Part shown: positions 9,131-17,418 of the stretch, in pieces
Position numbering within the stretch: position 1 is the first letter of the stretch
Layout of the letters: each line of letters begins with the position of its first letter
Position numbers and translations under genes: made by a program
DNA from: Pseudomonadota bacterium
GTDB lineage: Bacteria; Pseudomonadota; Alphaproteobacteria; Azospirillales; Azospirillaceae
DNA: 64,000 bases
Assembly: GCA_023423695.1 (NCBI GenBank)
Contig: JAFAFA010000004.1
Location: 1-64,000, forward strand
Reading direction: 5' to 3'
Notes under the pieces: generated by a model
The model's database searches: none
Seen by the model: only the letters and a program-made list of their open reading frames with translations
Told to the model about the DNA's origin: nothing

Positions 9131-9676
9131 ATGAGCAGTTCCACCGCAATCGCCACCGTCAACTCCCGCACCGACCTCCAACCCGCCGGCGCCGCCAACG
9201 GGACGGAGGAGCAGTACGTCACCTTCACGGTCGGCAGCGAGGAATATGGCGTCAACATCCTGGCCGTGCGCGAAATCCGCGGCTGGACGCCGGAAAGCCG
9301 CCTGCCGAACCTGCCCGACTATGTCCGCGGCGTGATCAACCTGCGCGGCATCATCATCCCCATCTTCGACCTGCGCGCCCGCTTCGGCGGCGGCCCGACC
9401 CAGGTGACGAAGCGTCATGTCGTGGTGGTGATGCAGGTGGGCGAGCGCACGCGCGGCATCCTGGTCGACGCCATCTCCGACATCCTGGCCATCGGCCAAG
9501 ACGCGATCAAGCCGCCGCCCGACGTCGACAGCGGGCTGATCGACGCCGAATATCTCAGCGGCCTCTACACCGCCGAAAACCGGATGGTGACCCTGCTGAA
9601 CGTCGAGAAGCTGTTCGCCGGCGAACATGTCGACCAGGACGCCGCCGCGCGCGCGCCGGCGCTCGAAACCACCTGA
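9131..9676 (+). CDS. cheW: Chemotaxis coupling protein CheW
   Basis: CheW bridges receptors to the P5 domain of CheA. The 181-residue protein has a roughly 35-residue flexible N-terminus, then the CheW SH3-like fold starting at QYVTFTVGSEEYGVNILAVREI. The conserved LPNLPDYVRGVINLRGIIIPIFDLR segment, which contacts receptor and kinase, is complete. It lies nine bases after cheA and before the transmembrane receptor gene, so all core signalling proteins are co-expressed. Confidence 0.96.
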   Translation: MSSSTAIATVNSRTDLQPAGAANGTEEQYVTFTVGSEEYGVNILAVREIRGWTPESRLPNLPDYVRGVINLRGIIIPIFDLRARFGGGPTQVTKRHVVVVMQVGERTRGILVDAISDILAIGQDAIKPPPDVDSGLIDAEYLSGLYTAENRMVTLLNVEKLFAGEHVDQDAAARAPALETT

Positions 9677-9743
9677 CCGTAAAGAGTCAGGCAACCTTCG
9701 GCGCCTCCGCAACGGGAAACAATAAAAAGAGGGAACGTCACCG

Positions 9744-12353
9744 ATGGCCACCGACGGTACGATCGCCAAAACCGGCAGCTTCCTCAGCAACATGCGCATC
9801 GCCAAAAGGCTGTGGCTGGCCTTCGGCCTTCTGCTGGTGCTGATCGCCGCCCAGGCCGGCGTGGGCATCCTGGGGCTGGACGGGCTGAACCGCCGCATCG
9901 ACGGGGTCAGCGCCTCCGGCGACCTCGCCGTCTTCGCCAAGGATCTCGAAAACCGTCTGGCCGCCGAGCGGCTGCAGACCCGCGAATACATCAATCTGGG
10001 CACGCCCGAGGCACTGGACCGGCTGCGCGTGCTGCGTGGGGAGTTCGAGACGGCGATGACGCAGCGGCAGGCGATGCTCGCGGCCTCGCCCCAGGCCGCG
10101 GCCTTCGCCGAGCTGAACAGCCTGCACACCACCTACCATGAGCGGTTCGAGACGGTGCGCGCCACGCGGGAGCAGGCCGACCGCATCCTGCGCGAGCGGA
10201 TGGACCCGCTGGGCGCCCAGGTGACAGGGCGGCTGGAGGAGGTGGTGTCGACGTCCGCCGCCTCCGGCAGCAAGGACATCGCCTTCGCCGCCCAGGAGGT
10301 GGAAAAGCACTGGCTGCTGATCCGCTTCAGCGCCAACCGGGCCATCGGGCTGCGCGACGCCGCTGCGGTCGCGCAGGTCGAGACGGAGGGCAAGGCGATG
10401 GCCGAGGCCGTCGCCCGCCTCTTCGCGATCGTCCGCTCCGACAACAGCCTGCCGACGGCCCTGCGCGAGGTCGACGCCCGCGCTGCCGACTATCGCGCCG
10501 CCTTCCGCGACGTCATCGCCGCCAATGACGAGGCGAAGCGCCGCACCGACCAGCTGGCCACCGCCGCCACCGCGGTCAACAGCGTCATCGACGGCATCGT
10601 CGGAAGGATCGCCGCAGATGCCAGGGCGACGGAGCAGGAAGCCGAGAGCGTGGCGGCCTTCACCATCCGCCTGACGCTGGGTTTGGGGCTGCTGTCGCTG
10701 GTGATCGGCGTCCTCGCCGCCAACCGCATCGCCGCCTCCATCATCACGCCGGTCACCGGCATCCGCCGGGTGATGGCCGACCTGACCGACGGCAAGCTGT
10801 CGGTCAGCGTCCCCCACACCGGTCAACAGGACGAATTGGGCGACATGGCCCGCGCCGTCGCGGCCTTCAAGGACGAGGCGGTGGAGGCCCTGCGCTCCCG
10901 CATCGCGCTGGAACGGGTGTCGGCCAACATCATGATGGCGGACACCGACGGCCGCATCCTCTACGCCAACGACTCGATCATGGCCATGTTCCGCCATGCC
11001 GAAGCCGATCTACGCAGTTCCCTGCCAGGCTTCGACGCGGACAGGCTGGTCGGCCGCAACTTCGACGTCTTCCACCGCGATCCCGCGCATCAGCGCCGCC
11101 TGCTGGCCGACCTGAAGCAGACCCACCGCGGCTGGGCCAAAACCGGTGGCCGGACCTTCCAGGTCATCGCCAACCCGGTGGTCAGCCGCCAGGGCGAGAA
11201 GCTGGGCACCGTCATCGAGTGGCGCGACCTGACGGAGGAACTGGCGATCGAGGCGGAGATCGGTGCGATGGTCGAGAACGCCGTCCGCGGCGACTTCAGC
11301 CACCGCATCGCCCTGGACGGCAAGACCGGCTTCTTCCGCCTGGTCAGCGAGGGCATCAACCGCCTGTCCGAGAATGTCGCCGCGGTCACCGAGGAGCTGG
11401 CATCGGTGCTGGAGGCGCTGTCGCAGGGCGACCTCACCCGCCGGATCGACAAGCAGTATGAGGGCGTGTTCCAGCGGCTGAAGGACGACTTCAACGGCAC
11501 GGTGGCGCAGCTCTCGGAGATCGTCCGGCGCATCGACGCCGCCGCCGGCTCGATCGCCGTCTCCAGCCGCGAGGTGGCGGAAGGCAGCCTGGATCTGTCG
11601 GAACGGACCGAACAGCAGGCCTCCTCGCTGGAGGAGACCGCGGCCAGCATGGAACAGCTCGCCGCCACCGTGCGCTCCAACGCCGACAACGCCCAGCAGG
11701 TCAACGGCTATGCCACCGAGGCGCGCACCGCCGCGGCCCGCGGCGGCGAGGTGGCGACCAGCGCGGTCGAGGCGATGCGCCGGATCGAACAGTCGTCGCA
11801 GAAGATCGCCGACATCATCGGTGTGATCGACGAGATCGCCTTCCAGACCAACCTGCTGGCGCTGAACGCGGCGGTGGAGGCGGCCCGTGCCGGCGATGCC
11901 GGACGCGGTTTCGCCGTGGTGGCCCAGGAGGTGCGGCAGCTCGCCCAGCGTTCCGCCCAGGCATCGAAGGAGATCAAGTCGCTGATCCTCGACAGCGGCG
12001 GGCAGGTGCGCGACGGCGTCGGGCTGGTCCGTTCCGCCGGCGGCGCCCTGACGGAGATCGTGTCGGGCATCGGCCGCGTCGCCGATCTGGTGTCGGAGAT
12101 CGCGCGGGCCACGTCCGAGCAGGCTTCCGGCCTGGACGAGGTCAACATCGCCATCGCCCAGATGGACGAGATGACGCAGAAGAACGCCGCCCTGGTGGAG
12201 GAAAGCACCGCCGCCGCCCGCTCGCTGGAGGATCAGGCCGACCAGCTGCGCCGGCAGATGACCTTCTTCACGCTGGACCGCCAGTCGCGGGACGCCACCT
12301 CCGCAGCCCCTGCTTCCATCGGGGACACCCGGCGGCAGCAGGTGCCCGCCTGA
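9744..12353 (+). CDS. Methyl-accepting chemotaxis protein with HAMP and PAS domains
   Basis: This transmembrane receptor has 869 residues: TM1 about 19-42, a periplasmic helical sensor to about 305, TM2 about 308-330, a HAMP domain, and a PAS domain (SANIMMADTDGRILYANDSIMAMF). Two more HAMP-like helical units follow (VRGDFSHRIALDG and LSQGDLTRRIDKQ), then the MCP signalling hairpin with the tip IAFQTNLLALNAAVEAARAG near 697-716. Methylatable-type helices flank the tip. There is no CheR-binding pentapeptide at the C-terminus. A cytoplasmic PAS suggests sensing of redox or an internal ligand in addition to the periplasmic input; the ligand is unknown. Confidence 0.95.
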   Translation: MATDGTIAKTGSFLSNMRIAKRLWLAFGLLLVLIAAQAGVGILGLDGLNRRIDGVSASGDLAVFAKDLENRLAAERLQTREYINLGTPEALDRLRVLRGEFETAMTQRQAMLAASPQAAAFAELNSLHTTYHERFETVRATREQADRILRERMDPLGAQVTGRLEEVVSTSAASGSKDIAFAAQEVEKHWLLIRFSANRAIGLRDAAAVAQVETEGKAMAEAVARLFAIVRSDNSLPTALREVDARAADYRAAFRDVIAANDEAKRRTDQLATAATAVNSVIDGIVGRIAADARATEQEAESVAAFTIRLTLGLGLLSLVIGVLAANRIAASIITPVTGIRRVMADLTDGKLSVSVPHTGQQDELGDMARAVAAFKDEAVEALRSRIALERVSANIMMADTDGRILYANDSIMAMFRHAEADLRSSLPGFDADRLVGRNFDVFHRDPAHQRRLLADLKQTHRGWAKTGGRTFQVIANPVVSRQGEKLGTVIEWRDLTEELAIEAEIGAMVENAVRGDFSHRIALDGKTGFFRLVSEGINRLSENVAAVTEELASVLEALSQGDLTRRIDKQYEGVFQRLKDDFNGTVAQLSEIVRRIDAAAGSIAVSSREVAEGSLDLSERTEQQASSLEETAASMEQLAATVRSNADNAQQVNGYATEARTAAARGGEVATSAVEAMRRIEQSSQKIADIIGVIDEIAFQTNLLALNAAVEAARAGDAGRGFAVVAQEVRQLAQRSAQASKEIKSLILDSGGQVRDGVGLVRSAGGALTEIVSGIGRVADLVSEIARATSEQASGLDEVNIAIAQMDEMTQKNAALVEESTAAARSLEDQADQLRRQMTFFTLDRQSRDATSAAPASIGDTRRQQVPA

Positions 12354-12372
12354 CGATGCCTGCGGTGCCGCG

Positions 12373-13284
12373 ATGACCGACCGTTCCACCACCCTGTCGA
12401 TCGCATCTCCGGCCGCGCGCCGGGTGCCGGCCGCAGTGTTCGGCGGCGCGCGCGAGTTCCATTTCGAACGGCATCACTTCGACCTGATCGCCGGACTGCT
12501 CTACCAACTGGCCGGCATCGCGCTGGCGCCGCACAAGGCGGAGATGGTCTATGCCCGGCTGGCGCGCCGCCTGCGCGAACTTCGGCTGCCCGATTTCAAC
12601 GCCTATTGCGCCCTGCTGCAGGGCGACGGCGGAGCGGACGAAATCGGTTTCCTCGTCAATGCGCTGACCACCAACCTGACCAGCTTCTACCGCGAATCGC
12701 ATCATTTCGACTTCCTCGCCTCCACCGTCCTGCCGGAGGCGCGGACGCGCAGTGCCGGAGCCTCGCGCCCGCGGCTGCGGCTGTGGTCGGCCGGCTGCTC
12801 CTCGGGTCCGGAGCCCTACACCATGGCGATGGTGCTGGTCTCGACGATGGGTGCGGACCTGCGCCGCTGGGACGCCCGCATCCTTGCCACCGACATCGAC
12901 ACCCACATGGTCGACACGGCAAGACGGGGCATCTATCCGCTGTCGGGGGCCACCGGCATCCCGCCCGCCATCCGCCAGCGCTTCACCCACGACACCCGGC
13001 TGAACGGCGAGCCGGCGGTGGAGATGGGCGAGGATCTCAAGCGCCTCGTAACCGTCAAGCCTCTGAACCTGCTGGAACATTGGCCGATGTCCGGCCCGTT
13101 CGACGCGATCTTTTGCCGCAATGTCCTGATTTATTTCGACCGCCGCGGCCGCACGCAGGTGATAGAAAACTTCGGCCGGATGCTCCGCCCCGGCGGGTAT
13201 CTGTTCCTCGGCCACTCGGAGAGCCTGTATGGCGTGTCGAACCTGTTCCGACAGGCCGGCCCAACGATCTACCGGAGGGAGTGA
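12373..13284 (+). CDS. cheR: Chemoreceptor glutamate methyltransferase CheR
   Basis: CheR methylates receptor glutamates using S-adenosylmethionine. The 303 residues show the N-terminal helical domain, the SAM-binding segment GCSSGPEPYTMAM, and the C-terminal FCRNVLIYFD motif followed by LRPGGYLFLGHSESL. The usual GEEPYS is GPEPYT here, a conservative but noticeable change in a core motif. It lies 19 bp after the receptor gene and 3 bp before cheD. Confidence 0.96.
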   Translation: MTDRSTTLSIASPAARRVPAAVFGGAREFHFERHHFDLIAGLLYQLAGIALAPHKAEMVYARLARRLRELRLPDFNAYCALLQGDGGADEIGFLVNALTTNLTSFYRESHHFDFLASTVLPEARTRSAGASRPRLRLWSAGCSSGPEPYTMAMVLVSTMGADLRRWDARILATDIDTHMVDTARRGIYPLSGATGIPPAIRQRFTHDTRLNGEPAVEMGEDLKRLVTVKPLNLLEHWPMSGPFDAIFCRNVLIYFDRRGRTQVIENFGRMLRPGGYLFLGHSESLYGVSNLFRQAGPTIYRRE

Positions 13285-13287
13285 GCG

Positions 13288-13950
13288 ATGAACGGCTCCA
13301 CACTCTCCCACAAGGCTTCCAGCCCGGCGGTCGCGGCGCGGCGGCTGGGCAGCGGGCGCTACTTCAACCAGGAATTCAAGGTCGATACGGTCAAGATCGC
13401 ACTGGGCCAGCAGGCGGTCAGCGACCGGGGCGACCTGATGATCGCGACCACGCTGGGCTCCTGCGTGGCGGCCTGCATCCACGATCCGGTGCGGGGGATC
13501 GGCGGCATGAACCATTTCATGCTGCCCGACCTGCCGGCCAGCGAACTGGAGGGGGCCGGCGCCGCCGCGCGCTACGGGTCGGTCGCGATGGAACTGCTGA
13601 TCAACGCCCTGCTCGCCGCCGGGGCCGACCGCAGGCGGCTGCAGGTCAAGCTGTTCGGCGGCGCCAGCGTCATCGACTCGAGCTACGACATCGGCGGACT
13701 GAACAGCCGCTTCGCGCTGGACTATGTGCGGGCGGAGGGGCTGACGCTGGCCGGGCAGGATCTGGGCGGCGGCTCCGCCCGGCGCCTGCATTACTTCCCG
13801 CACAGCGGCCGCGCCCTGCGCCGCCTGCTGCGGCCGGAGGCGGCGGCCGACACCGTCACCCGCGAACGGTCCTTCATCACCCATCTCGCCCACACCCCCG
13901 TGGAAGGCGAGGTGGAGCTGTTCGGACCCGCCGATGCGGGAGGGAACTGA
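13288..13950 (+). CDS. cheD: Chemoreceptor glutamine deamidase CheD
   Basis: CheD deamidates receptor glutamines to glutamates and can bind CheC-type phosphatases. The 220-residue protein has the catalytic cysteine in TTLGSCVAACIHD (Cys59) and the histidine in GGMNHFMLPD (His76). The LKVKLFGGA-type segment appears as LQVKLFGGASV. An N-terminal extension of about 25 residues and a C-terminal tail of about 40 exceed the minimal fold. It lies between cheR and cheB with 3-bp gaps, so adaptation enzymes are made together. Confidence 0.94.
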   Translation: MNGSTLSHKASSPAVAARRLGSGRYFNQEFKVDTVKIALGQQAVSDRGDLMIATTLGSCVAACIHDPVRGIGGMNHFMLPDLPASELEGAGAAARYGSVAMELLINALLAAGADRRRLQVKLFGGASVIDSSYDIGGLNSRFALDYVRAEGLTLAGQDLGGGSARRLHYFPHSGRALRRLLRPEAAADTVTRERSFITHLAHTPVEGEVELFGPADAGGN

Positions 13951-13953
13951 CCC

Positions 13954-15015
13954 ATGCCCAGACCGATCCGCGTCGTCATCGTCGACGACAGCGCCCTGAT
14001 GCGCGAGATGCTGAAGGACATCCTGACCCGCGAGCCGGGGATGGAGGTCGCCGGCGTCGCCCGCGACGCCTTCGAGGCCCGCGACGTGATCAAGGCCACC
14101 AACCCCGACGTCATCACTTTGGACGTCGAGATGCCGAGGATGGACGGCCTGTCCTTCCTGGAAAAGATCATGACGCTGCGGCCGACGCCGGTGATCATGG
14201 TCTCCTCCCTCACACGCGAGGGTTCCGATGCCGCCATCCGCGCGCTGGAGCTGGGGGCGGTCGACTGCATCGCCAAGCCCGGCGGCTCCGAAGGCCACGG
14301 CTTCGAGGCGACGGCGATGGAACTGGTCTCGAAGATCCGCATCGCCGCCACCGCCCGGCTGGCCATGCGCAGGCCGCCTGCCGCCCATGGCGTCCTGCCG
14401 ACGCCGCGCCGCGCCGGATCGGGCAAGCGGCTGATCGCCGTCGGCGCCTCGACCGGCGGAGTGGAGCGCATCCGCGATCTTCTGGCCGCCATGCCGGCCG
14501 ACTGCCCGCCCATCGTCATCACCCAGCATATGGGGCCCAGCTACGTGCCCAGTTTCGCCGCCCGGCTCGACCGGCTGTCGGCGCCCACGGTACGGCTGGC
14601 CGTCCATGGCGACAGGCCGGCCCAGGGGCTGGTGCTGATCGCCCCCGGCGACCGCCACCTCGCCGTCGTCCGCGACACCGCAGGCTTCGTTTGCCACATC
14701 CAGGACACGCCGCCGGTCAGCGGCCATCGCCCGTCGGTGGACGTTCTGTTCGCCTCCGTCGCCAAGGCGGCTGGCGCCAATGCGGTGGGCGTGATCCTGT
14801 CCGGCATGGGCCGCGACGGCGCCATCGGCATGAAGGCCATGTTCGATGCCGGCGCCTTCACCATCGGCGAACAGGAATCGAGCTGCGTCGTCTACGGTAT
14901 GCCGCGCGCCGCCAAGGAGGCCGGTGCGGTCGCGGTCGAACTTCCGCTCACCCAAATCCCCGCCGAAATGCTGCGCGCCTTCGACGCCATCGGCGAGCGC
15001 CCCCGCACCGCCTGA
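13954..15015 (+). CDS. cheB: Chemotaxis methylesterase/response regulator CheB
   Basis: CheB demethylates receptors when its receiver is phosphorylated by CheA. The 353 residues comprise a receiver with phospho-acceptor Asp57 (VITLDVEMPRMDG), a linker, and the methylesterase domain with catalytic Ser167 (VGASTGG), His192 (ITQHMGP) and Asp288 (SGMGRDG). All catalytic residues are intact. With CheR and CheD it completes a full adaptation system. Confidence 0.97.
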   Translation: MPRPIRVVIVDDSALMREMLKDILTREPGMEVAGVARDAFEARDVIKATNPDVITLDVEMPRMDGLSFLEKIMTLRPTPVIMVSSLTREGSDAAIRALELGAVDCIAKPGGSEGHGFEATAMELVSKIRIAATARLAMRRPPAAHGVLPTPRRAGSGKRLIAVGASTGGVERIRDLLAAMPADCPPIVITQHMGPSYVPSFAARLDRLSAPTVRLAVHGDRPAQGLVLIAPGDRHLAVVRDTAGFVCHIQDTPPVSGHRPSVDVLFASVAKAAGANAVGVILSGMGRDGAIGMKAMFDAGAFTIGEQESSCVVYGMPRAAKEAGAVAVELPLTQIPAEMLRAFDAIGERPRTA

Positions 15016-15056
15016 CCCGAGCGGGCGTCCGGGCAGAGTTCCCAAGGAGCACCAGT

Positions 15057-16220
15057 ATGTCTATCCACGCCGCCGCCAGAGATGCCGCCCAGTTCGCCGC
15101 GAGAGATGCCGCCCGAGACACCGCTCTGGCCCCGGCGCCCGCCCCTGCGGACGGCGAGGCCAAGGTGTCCGTCACGGCAGAGCTTCTTTCGACCTGGCTC
15201 GGCTTCGCCGACGTGCAGCGCCGCACGCTGGACATCGTCCAGAGCGAACTGACGCGCACGTCGGACCATGTGGAGACCTCCACCCTCGACCTGTCGGAGC
15301 GCTTCCGCGAACTGGCCCAGAAGGCCCTGGAACAGTCGGAGCGCGTGGCGCAGATCGTCGCCATGGCGGGATCGGTCGACATCGACGGCGAACGGGTGCC
15401 GCTCGACACGCTGGTCGTCGGCATGCAGGACATGATCACCGACATGGTGACAAACATCGTCACCCTGTCACGCCATGCCATGAGCATGGTCTATCTGCTG
15501 GACGACGTGCAGAAGGACGTGGCCGAGCTGGAGAAGTCGATCGGCGACATCGACGGCATCAACCGCCAGACCAACTTCCTGGCGCTGAACGCCACCATCG
15601 AGGCGAGCCGCGCCGGGGAGGCCGGGCGCACCTTCGCCGTGGTCGCGCAGGAGGTGCGGCACCTCTCCCGCACCACCGGCGAACTGGCGGACCGCATGCG
15701 CAGCAAGGTGGGCGCGGTGGTCAAGGGCGTGCGCAACGGCCACGACATCCTGCGCCAGATCGCCAACACCGACATGTCGCCGCAGATGCTGGCGAAGGAG
15801 CGCGTCGACAAGACGATGGACAGCCTGGTGGCCCAGACCACCCATTTCCAGGCGGTGCTGGGAACGGCGGCATCGGTGTCGACCGACATGTCCTCCACCA
15901 TCGCCCATGTCATCACCGGCATGCAGTTCCAGGATTTGACCAAGCAGCGGATCGAGGCGATCAACGACAGCCTCGCCATCATGAGCGCCGGGCTTGGCGA
16001 ACTGGAGACCCGCATCCGCGCCCAGGTGCCGCCCGGCATCGGCGCGCGGGAGCCGCAGGAGTGGCTGAACCAGTTGATGGGCCGCTTCACGCTGAGCGAG
16101 ATGCGCGAACGTTTCGTGCGCAAACTTCTGCTGGAGGGCACCGCGCTGGACGAGAACGGCGTGCTCGACCTGGATGTCGGAGGGGACAACAGTTCCGGTG
16201 GCGATATTGAACTTTTCTAG
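15057..16220 (+). CDS. Soluble chemoreceptor-like protein with CheZ-like motif
   Basis: This 387-residue protein has no transmembrane segment. An Ala/Asp-rich N-terminus of about 40 residues precedes helices and an MCP-type hairpin tip (NRQTNFLALNATIEASRAGEAGR, about 168-190). After it, the segment MQFQDLTKQRIEAI keeps Asp293 and Gln297 in the same spacing as the catalytic Asp143/Gln147 of CheZ (QDFQDLTGQ in E. coli). The C-terminus is acidic and ends IELF, resembling the CheY-binding tail of CheZ. AAGGAG precedes the ATG at 15057. It could be a CheY-phosphate phosphatase attached to the array; that is inference. Confidence 0.88.
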   Translation: MSIHAAARDAAQFAARDAARDTALAPAPAPADGEAKVSVTAELLSTWLGFADVQRRTLDIVQSELTRTSDHVETSTLDLSERFRELAQKALEQSERVAQIVAMAGSVDIDGERVPLDTLVVGMQDMITDMVTNIVTLSRHAMSMVYLLDDVQKDVAELEKSIGDIDGINRQTNFLALNATIEASRAGEAGRTFAVVAQEVRHLSRTTGELADRMRSKVGAVVKGVRNGHDILRQIANTDMSPQMLAKERVDKTMDSLVAQTTHFQAVLGTAASVSTDMSSTIAHVITGMQFQDLTKQRIEAINDSLAIMSAGLGELETRIRAQVPPGIGAREPQEWLNQLMGRFTLSEMRERFVRKLLLEGTALDENGVLDLDVGGDNSSGGDIELF

Positions 16221-16273
16221 CGACGAACATCCGGCGCTTGTACAATGAGCCATCCAGCCTGAAAGACGACCCC

Positions 16274-16579
16274 ATGGACTACGGCATCGAAGTGCGTGAC
16301 CAGGAGGCGGTGGTCCGCCTGCGCGGCCGCCTGACCTTCAACGACCATGCAAAGCTGCGCACCCTGATCGGCGAGATGGGGCAGAACAAGCCCCGGCGCC
16401 AGGTGCTCGACCTGTCCTCGCTCGAATTCGTCGACTCCGCCGGGATCGGCATGCTGCTGATCGCGCGGGAGGAGATGGACCGCGCCAACAAGCAGTTCGT
16501 CCTACGTGCCGCCGCCGGGCAGGTGAAGCGGGTGCTGACCGTGGCGCAGATCGCCAAGATCGTCCAGATCGAGGACTGA
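16274..16579 (+). CDS. STAS anti-sigma-factor antagonist-like protein (RsbV type)
   Basis: The 101-residue STAS protein has the canonical phosphorylation loop LEFVDSAGIGMLL, with acceptor Ser55 in this frame. In partner-switching systems the unphosphorylated form binds an RsbW-like kinase and is inactivated by phosphorylation. An in-frame ATG at 16238 would add 12 residues; the internal ATG at 16274 gives the family-typical N-terminus MDYGIEV. The next gene, six bases downstream, encodes an RsbW-like ATPase, which supports a partner pair. Confidence 0.9.
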   Translation: MDYGIEVRDQEAVVRLRGRLTFNDHAKLRTLIGEMGQNKPRRQVLDLSSLEFVDSAGIGMLLIAREEMDRANKQFVLRAAAGQVKRVLTVAQIAKIVQIED

Positions 16580-16584
16580 TCCGC

Positions 16585-17418
16585 TTGACCGACGGGGACA
16601 CCCTTCCCGGCGGCGGCGCCACCGGGCTCCGCACGCGCTTCGCCGGGTTCGTCGCGCCGGGGCTGCCGCCCGACCGCAGCGATCGGCTGGCGCGGGCGCT
16701 GGGCCTGAACCCGGCAAATGGGCCGGCAGATGGGCTAACGGGGGAGCCGGCCGGTTCCGGAGCGCTGGCGCTGCTCCTGACGGACGGTGGCGCGGCTGAG
16801 AAGGAGTCGCTGTGGCTGCCCCCGGTCGCCGCCTGGGTCGAGCCGGCGGCCGGCGACGAGGATGGAGGCGGAGTGGCCGCATGGCTGGCCGAGGCGGCCG
16901 GCACCGACCTCTATGTCAACCTGACCACCGCGACCGCACACGACCTGCAACTGGGCGGTCGCCTGCTGACCGCCATCGGTGCCCGCCACCCGCTTTCCGG
17001 GCACCGCCGCGACGACATCGAACTGGCCCTGCACGAGGCGGTCAGCAACGCGCTGGTTCACGGCAATCTCGGCGTCGGCGGTATGATGGAGTTGAGCGCC
17101 CAGGAACTGGAACGCTTCTCCCGCGAACTGGACGACGGGCTCGCCGACCCGGTGCTCGCCGCCCGGCGGATCGCCATCGCCATACGCATCGACCCGCCGC
17201 AAGCCGTCCCGGCTGGGCCTGGGCCAGCCGAAGGCCAGCCGGAAGATGGCCGCGCGCTGGCGACGGTCGAGATCACCGACCAGGGCGCCGGCTTCGTCCC
17301 GTGCAGGCGCGAGCGGGCCGGGGCTTCGGGCCGCGGGCTCGACCTGATCGGCAGCATCGCCGACGGGTTGGAGATCGAGGATGGTGGCCGGCGCATCCGC
17401 CTGAGGTTCCGGCTGTGA
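16585..17418 (+). CDS. RsbW-like GHKL ATPase / serine kinase
   Basis: The 277-residue protein probably phosphorylates the STAS protein encoded just upstream. The GHKL ATPase domain occupies the C-terminal part: N-box ELALHEAVSNALVHGN near 148-163, G1 box ITDQGAGF, and G2 box GRGLDLIGSIAD. All nucleotide-binding residues are kept. It is longer than RsbW (about 160) because of a roughly 110-residue N-terminal region of unknown fold and an insertion of about 45 residues after the N-box. The likely start is TTG at 16585 with GAGG ten bases upstream. Its stop overlaps the next start as GTGA. Confidence 0.85.
   Translation: MTDGDTLPGGGATGLRTRFAGFVAPGLPPDRSDRLARALGLNPANGPADGLTGEPAGSGALALLLTDGGAAEKESLWLPPVAAWVEPAAGDEDGGGVAAWLAEAAGTDLYVNLTTATAHDLQLGGRLLTAIGARHPLSGHRRDDIELALHEAVSNALVHGNLGVGGMMELSAQELERFSRELDDGLADPVLAARRIAIAIRIDPPQAVPAGPGPAEGQPEDGRALATVEITDQGAGFVPCRRERAGASGRGLDLIGSIADGLEIEDGGRRIRLRFRL

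Noticed and set aside
7364..10132. A 922-codon open frame on the minus strand opposite cheA-cheW-mcp
   Set aside because: It is antisense to genes with intact catalytic motifs, is rich in His/Asp/Gln/Gly from reversed GC-rich codons, and resembles no family.
12268..15045. A 925-codon open frame on the minus strand opposite cheR-cheD-cheB
   Set aside because: Same reason: shadow of three well-conserved genes in very high-GC DNA.
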